A stretch of DNA of 64,000 nucleotides from Tricholoma matsutake (lineage: Eukaryota > Basidiomycota > Agaricomycetes > Agaricales > Tricholomataceae). The stretch is from NCBI GenBank assembly GCA_026075535.2, contig AP026543.1:7006001-7070000 (forward strand), read 5' to 3'. The translations under genes and the position numbers were made by a program. The notes under the pieces were generated by a model. It was not told the DNA's origin. It searched no databases and worked only from the letters and a program-made list of their open reading frames with translations. Of the stretch, positions 57,410 through 64,000 are shown piece by piece (position 1 is the stretch's first letter; each line of letters opens with the position of its first letter).

Positions 57410-57644
57410 TCTGTCCAAGACTCCAAGTTGAAGCAGGAGATCACGTGGTAACAGGGTGGTGCGATACTATTTATACGCGTCGCGTCACTTCGTCACTGCT
57501 ACTGAGTCGTTGGCATTGGGGAAGCAAGTCTGCTAGACCTTCTCCTCAAAACATATATGATCCATATACCTGCCATATCCTCTCGCTGTTGAACGATCTA
57601 TTTCCGCAACTTGAACCAACATCTGCTAGGCCTCATACTACGAC

Positions 57645-60600
57645 ATGACAATGAATAGCAGAGAACCAGGGCAGTGTGCCATGCGAGATTCCTGCGGAAA
57701 GAAGGGCTTCTTTGGGAAAAATCTGCCTTGCCCTTACGATGGACCTCCACTAGAGGTATGTTTCACAGTTTATTAAACGGGGAAATTTGTAACCGAGCGA
57801 TTACGGACAGCCTGCAGATGACAAGGCACGCTCGTACCTGGTCGATACTTGTGGTCTAGAATATGCTCAAGGTCCCGTCTGCTGTACAACTGAGCAAGTC
57901 GAATCCTTGCGTGACAATTTCAACCAAGTCGAAGGTCTCATTTCACCCTGTCCTGCATGTCGTAACAACTTTCGTTCATTCTTTTGCGCTTTCACCTGCT
58001 CTCCCCAACAGGGTTCGTTTGTTAATGTCACCTCGACACAGGAGACATCCACAGGCCAAATTGCCGTCGAATCTGTCGACTTTCACGTCACAAACCTGTA
58101 TGGGCAAGGTTTTTTCAACAGCTGTAAAAATGTTCAAGTTGGTAATACCAATGGTTATGCCATGGATTTAATTGGAGGAGGCGCCAAGAACTATTCGTCG
58201 TTTTTGAAGTACATGGGAGACGAAAAACCCATAGGGAGTCCATTTCAGATCAACTTTCCGCTGACATCACCTCCAGAACTGGCTCCTTTGAACACTACTG
58301 CCCGTAATTGCGCCGACAACGATCTACGAAGTCGATGCACATGCATAGATTGCCCCGATATCTGCCCCGAATTACCCTATTTCCCACCTCCGGATACAAC
58401 ACTAACTTGCTCGGTTGGCTCACTTTCCTGTCTCTCCTTCATCCTCATCCTTGGGTATTCCATAGCGGTACTTGGTCTCTTTATCGGCTATATCGTGCAG
58501 GCCACCCTGCGGAAGCGAGGAGAGAATACCTACGAGCGTGTAGCATTATCAGCAGACACCGCTTCGCCGAGGTTGCACCCCCGGGGTCTTGTGGGTGCGG
58601 GTTCCCTCGCTCAACATTTCGAAGATGATTCGCTAGGCACGCAGTCTGGAGAGTCCAGACGGTTGGGCCGTGGAGTATCCCTCCTGGATCCCATAGAAAG
58701 GGTTCAACCACGGCAGTACCCACTGAACAGCTTTCTCCGACGAGGATTCTATGGGCTCGGCTTGTTCGCTGCATCATCCCCTTGGTTGACGTTCGCGATT
58801 ATTTTCCTGGTCGTTGGCCTTCTGAATGTTGGGTGGAAACAATTCGAGGTAGAGACTGATCCTGTTCGTCTTTGGGTATCTCCTGCGTCGGAAAGCAAAC
58901 AGCAAAAGGAGTTCTTTGACGAGAACTTTGGGCCATTTTACCGCACGGAGCAGATCTTTGTTACGGCATCTCCGATTCCCACCGAGTCAGCTGTCAATAC
59001 TTCCTTCAGAGTGACGGAGGGAGAATCTGCACTCTCATGGAATCATCTCAAGTATTGGTTCAAGGTAGAGGAGGACATTCGTTCCCTTCGCTCACCTAGT
59101 GGATATCGTCTTTCCGACGTATGCTTCAAGCCCGCTGGGCCAAGAGGAGCATGCGTAGTACAGTCAATTGCTGCGTGGTTTGATAACGACTTGGACAACT
59201 ATGATGAAGATACTTGGGCAAAACGTCTGCAGTCGTGTGCACAGAATCCTGTGGATTGTCTCCCTGATTTCCAGCAACCTCTTGCCCCACACTATGTGCT
59301 TGGAGGTGTCCCAGAGAGAGGGGACGGTTCCAAAGCGTATACTGACGCAGAAGCTTTCATTGTCACATACGTAGTATCCGATTCATTGGATGTTGAGGTC
59401 CAAGGCAAGGCGATAGAGTGGGAGGAGGCAGTTCGAGAGTACATCGTCAATTTGAGTGAAAGATCGTCCAGAGAAGCAGGCCTTCAAATTGCGTTCTCGA
59501 CAGGCGTCTCGTTAGAGGAGGAGATCAACAAGAGCACCAATACAGATGTGAAAATAGTCGTCCTTTCTTACCTCGCCATGTTCTTCTACGTGTCATTGAC
59601 ATTGGGCGCTGGCTCTGTCGTACCAGAAGAAGAGGGAGTGGTATCATCTGTTGTGCAATGGGTGCGCAATTTCCCTGGTTTCTTCACACGTTCCGGCATC
59701 TCTTCATCGTCGTTGTCGGTCGACTCCAGGACCGTTCCACGTCTCTTTCCACGCCTCCCTCGAAGTTTGTTCACGGGATCCAAATTCACCCTTGGCTTAT
59801 TCGGCATCTCACTCGTCGTCCTCTCGGTGTCATCCTCCGTCGGATTCTTCTCCTTACTTGGAGTCAAAGTGACTCTTATAATAGCAGAGGTAATTCCATT
59901 CCTCGTACTTGCGGTAGGAGTGGACAATGTGTTCATCCTTGTGCACGAGCTTGATCGGCAAAGTCTTCTTCATGGACCTAACGCTGCTGCGTCGGTCACA
60001 GCACCTTTGTCGCCTACTCAGTCTTTTCGCTCACCACTGGATTCGACGCGTGATGAAGTCGACGCTGCGTCCATGCCGTTGTACTTACCAGCGGAGGAGC
60101 GTGTCGCACGAGCCCTTGCCAGGATGGGTCCATCAATCCTGCTCAGCACCATAACAGAGACTGTTGCTTTCTCGCTTGGCGCACTCGTTCCCATGCCAGC
60201 TGTTCGGAACTTCGCCCTTTACGCTGCTGGGAGTGTTTTTCTCAATGCCGTCCTCCAAGTCACTGTATTTATCAGTGCACTTTCCCTGGATCTGAAACGC
60301 TTCGAGGCTAGTCGCGTTGACTGCTTTCCCTGTATCAGACTTCCTTCTCGGATTGCGCTCCATGATGCCCCTTTGGCTAATGGGGGTCTAGGCAGAGTTG
60401 CACGCTTCGTTCGGCGATATTACGCCCCATTCTTACTCAAGCCTGTTGTCAAAGGTTTTGTGTTGATCATCTTTGCTGGCTTATTTGTGGCTTCGATAAT
60501 TTCCGTGCAACATATCGACATTGGGCTCGGTAAGCTTTCTCTAGAGACGAAAGCCAATGTAGGATGCTGATCATCTATCAGATCAAAGGCTAGCTCTACC

Positions 60601-62053
60601 ATCAGACTCCTATCTGGTTTCCTACTTCGACCATGTTGATGCATATCTAGATATCGGACCACCCGTTTATTTCGTCTCTCGTGATATCGACGTAACGCAG
60701 CGACCAGGGCAACAGGCGCTGTGCGGACGCTTCACTACCTGCGGAGAGTTCTCGCTCGCCAACGTCCTGGAAGCAGAGCGCAAGAGGCCTGAGTCGTCTT
60801 TCATCTCAGAACCCAGCGCTTCGTGGATAGATGACTTCCTTGGCTGGCTTGATCCTGGGAAGGAAGAGTGCTGTCGTGTACGCAAGGCGGACCCCTCCAT
60901 CTTCTGCCGAGAGCGTGATATTGCTCGGTTATGTCAACCTTGTTATCAAGGCAAAGAACCAGCATGGAATATCACGATGGACGGTCTGCCCGAAAATGAA
61001 GAATTCATGCGGTATCTCAAGCAGTGGTTGATATCCCCTACTACCGAGGAGTGTCCTCTCGCAGGAAAAGCCTCGTTCGGTGCTGCTTTATCCCTCGATA
61101 CAGACAATGATCAAGTAATCGGGTCTCACTTCCGGACTTTCCACTCTCCGCTCAAATCCCAAGCCGATTTTGTCAATGCTTTTGCTGCTGCCCACCGCAT
61201 AGCGGATGACATCACACACAGGACGGGATCAGAGGTCTTCCCATATTCCTCTTTCTACGTTTTCTTTGACCAGTATGCACATATCGTTGCAATTACGCAG
61301 GAAGTCCTCGGGCTGGGGTTGGGTTCCGTCCTCATCGTAACGGCGCTCCTGTTAGGCTCTTGGAGGACGAGCTCTATCGTGACTGGGGTGGTTGGGCTGA
61401 CAGTAATGACTGTGATGGGAGTTATGCCGCTCTGGGGCATCTGTTTGAATGCGATTAGTCTCGTCAACCTCGTTATTTCCCTCGGTATTGCGGTGGAGTT
61501 CTGTGCACATGTTGCACGGGCGTTCATGAGTGCTGGTTCTGGACTGCCAGTTGATCATCCTGCTGGCCAGAAAGAGCGTGATGAACGAATGTGGACAGCA
61601 TTGGTCGATGTCGGTCCTTCTGTGAGTAGTCGTATGTCTGGGGTTCAACCTCTCTGACCCGTCTCTCAAAGGTACTCTCTGGAATCACATTCACGAAGTT
61701 GATTGGAATGTCGGTGCTTGCCTTGACACGATCAAAGTTGTTGGAGGTGTGTTAAATCATTCAAAACTGTTCACACTTTGCTCAAAAATGGTGTAGATCT
61801 ACTATTTCAGAATGTGGCTCACCCTGATCATATCGGGAGCGCTTCACGGACTGGTCTTGCTACCGGTTGTCCTGAGCATTGCTGGAGGCCCTGGATTCCC
61901 TCAGCAGGAAGCGGATGAAGAATGGATGTCTAACGCCATAAGAAATGACTATGAATATGCGTGCGTCTCGACTTCAGATGTCGGTTGTCCATTGACTTAT
62001 CCTGGTTGAGTAGGCCCTTTCTAGCCGATGATGATTCAATGGCGAGCGATTAA
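57645..62053 (+). CDS. ncr1: Niemann-Pick C1 sterol transporter (NPC1/Ncr1)
   Basis: NPC1 moves sterols across the vacuolar or lysosomal membrane. The mature N terminus REPGQCAMRDSCGKKGFFG is the cysteine-rich NPC1_N domain; GPVCCTTEQVESLRDNF, CPACRNNFRSFFCAFTCSPQ and SRCTCIDCPDICPELPYF follow. A sterol-sensing domain lies near 59860-60240 (EVIPFLVLAVGVDNVFILVH) and C-terminal RND-type helices near 61300-61900 (SLVNLVISLGIAVEFCAHV, HGLVLLPVVLSIAG). Introns at 60532 on and near the end are in frame. No signal peptide is visible after the ATG at 57645, so a 5' exon is probably missing from this model. Total near 1380 residues. Confidence 0.94.
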
Positions 62054-62199
62054 GTTTTGGGATGGACAGATATATCATATTCTGGGTAACTAGGTTTCGA
62101 AATATAGTGCACGTTTTTGTCACGGACGTGTTAATGTTAATATGCCTGTTGGCATTTTCTTTTGACGAAATGAAGATGGTTCGAAATAAGAAAACAAAA

Positions 62200-63085
62200 T
62201 TACACAGCCTTTGGTGACCTGGACCTGCTATCCCTGATATCATCGCGACTATTGCTTCTCCTTCCCCTGCTAATTGACCTCGAACGACTCCTACTCCTAG
62301 TGTATCTTGAATATGAAGAATAAGATAACGAACGCGAACGGGAGCGAGAGCGCGAAATAGATCTTGTGCGCGAACGGCTAGAGCGCACGGAGTAGCTCCT
62401 TGATCTCGACCGGCGCACACGTCCATATCCACCACGAGTATAGCTGGGCGACCGCCTCCTTGGGGGGAATCTATCCAAACCGCGGCGAATAGGCGATCTG
62501 GAGCGGGTGCGACTGCGTGAACGACCCGGGCGGTAGACATCGCGCCCTGGAGGACCCCGTCTACCGTATGGTCTTCCACGGGGTGGGGCACGCATGGGAG
62601 GATATCCGTCTCCTCTCCGTCGATACACAGGCGAGCGTGACCGGGAGCGAGACGGAGTGAGAGAGCGAGGTCTGTCTCGACCGTTTCTGGGTACACGAAG
62701 GGGAGGACGGGAGCGGGAACGGGAACGAGAGCGTACAGGAAGGTTTGAGAGTTCGACTTTAAGCACGGCACCGTCGAGTTGGCCGCCATCCATGTGAGAC
62801 GCAGCTTTGTGGGCAGAAGGAGGGTCGACATATTCCAAGGCAGCTTTTCCCCGATTTTGACCAGCTATAAAGTATTCATGAATACTTGAAGAAACTGGAA
62901 AGAGAGTACGCACATTTTCCAAAGAGAGGCAAGTCAATTTTTAAGATGCGACCATAAAAGCCAAAAACTGTTTGAAGATGGGACTCGACTACGTTGCGAG
63001 TCAAGTTTGTGACGATGACTACCTTTGCGTCAAGCTTGTCGTCGACAACGTCCATCTCTGCATCTCGAGGAGACGGCGGCGACAT
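62200..63085 (-). CDS. rnps1: RNPS1-like RRM/SR protein
   Basis: RNPS1 is an RRM protein of the ASAP/EJC complexes that promotes splicing and links it to mRNA surveillance. From the ATG at 63085, the single RRM contains VVIVTNLTRNVVESHLQTVF, FYGRILKIDLP and GKAALEYVDPPSAHKAASHM, then GGQLDGAVLKVELSNL. A long C-terminal RS domain (SRSRSRSRP, RSRSRTRSRSP, many SR and RS dipeptides) is present. One intron falls inside the RRM (FGKC|GQNRG in the spliced product LFGKSGQNRG). RNPS1 normally has its RS tail before the RRM, so the order here is the reverse, as in some fungi. It is divergent from Cef1 by 78 bases. Confidence 0.85.
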
Positions 63086-63163
63086 TGTTAAAGATATTCT
63101 GTCACACCATGTCACACTGACACGCAAAACTTTTGTGTTTGTTTACTCTCTCAACCTTTCCTC
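63086..63163. promoter_or_regulatory. 78-base divergent promoter, rnps1 / cef1
   Basis: Two splicing-factor genes start outward from 78 bases. Co-expression is plausible because both act in splicing, but this is positional inference. Confidence 0.4.

Positions 63164-64000
<837 letters not shown>

Overview
The window is nuclear DNA of a filamentous basidiomycete, most likely a mushroom-forming Agaricomycete. Genes are dense and lie on both strands. Most carry several introns of about 48 to 60 bases. The proteins have the basidiomycete forms of conserved eukaryotic families (Mdm10, Sch9, Ivy1, NPC1/Ncr1, a DUF6533-like membrane protein, a Zn2Cys6 factor). I found no virus, transposon, rRNA, tRNA or CRISPR array. 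Exon structures come from reading frames, splice signals and remembered family motifs; no database was searched.

Layout: 0-8.9 kb holds mdm10, a disordered RGG protein (minus), SmG, a PPR protein and a TRIP13/Pch2 AAA+ ATPase (minus). 8.9-20.3 kb holds a selenoprotein-W-like Rdx protein, a CLASP/Stu1 protein, a mitochondrial rhomboid (minus), the TRAPP subunit Trs20, a Q-rich protein and Arp4 (minus). 20.4-33 kb holds Erb1/BOP1, a seven-helix membrane protein, a DUF2423 protein (minus), SmF (minus), NC2-beta, a Mak32-like PfkB kinase (minus), a phosphopantetheinyl transferase and Pol III subunit Rpc6 (minus). 33-47.9 kb holds an F-box protein (minus), mitochondrial AspRS, an Ivy1-like I-BAR protein (minus), bL19m (minus), Pab2/PABPN1 (minus), a Zn2Cys6 transcription factor, an acyl-CoA dehydrogenase and a small mitochondrial protein. 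49-64 kb holds a sucrase/ferredoxin-like protein, an Sch9-type AGC kinase (minus), a small membrane protein (minus), Dph1 (minus), NPC1, RNPS1 (minus) and the 5' part of Cef1/CDC5.

Nearly everything is housekeeping: RNA processing (SmG, SmF, Cef1, RNPS1, Pab2), transcription (NC2-beta, Rpc6, Arp4), translation and ribosome assembly (AspRS, bL19m, Erb1, Dph1), mitochondria (Mdm10, rhomboid, PPR), trafficking and sterol transport (Trs20, NPC1, Ivy1) and nutrient signalling (Sch9). Neighbours do not form pathway clusters. Several are divergent pairs separated by only 71 to 80 bases, so they probably share promoters.

The most unusual signal is in splicing rather than gene content. There is a probable U2-type AT-AC intron in SmF, four GC-AG introns, a PfkB-kinase intron with no usable GT donor, exons of 8, 9 and 11 nt, a possible 33-nt intron in Rpc6, and a conserved Glu codon in Cef1 read as TAG that can serve as a 3' splice site. 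I did not find a convincing undescribed multi-gene system.
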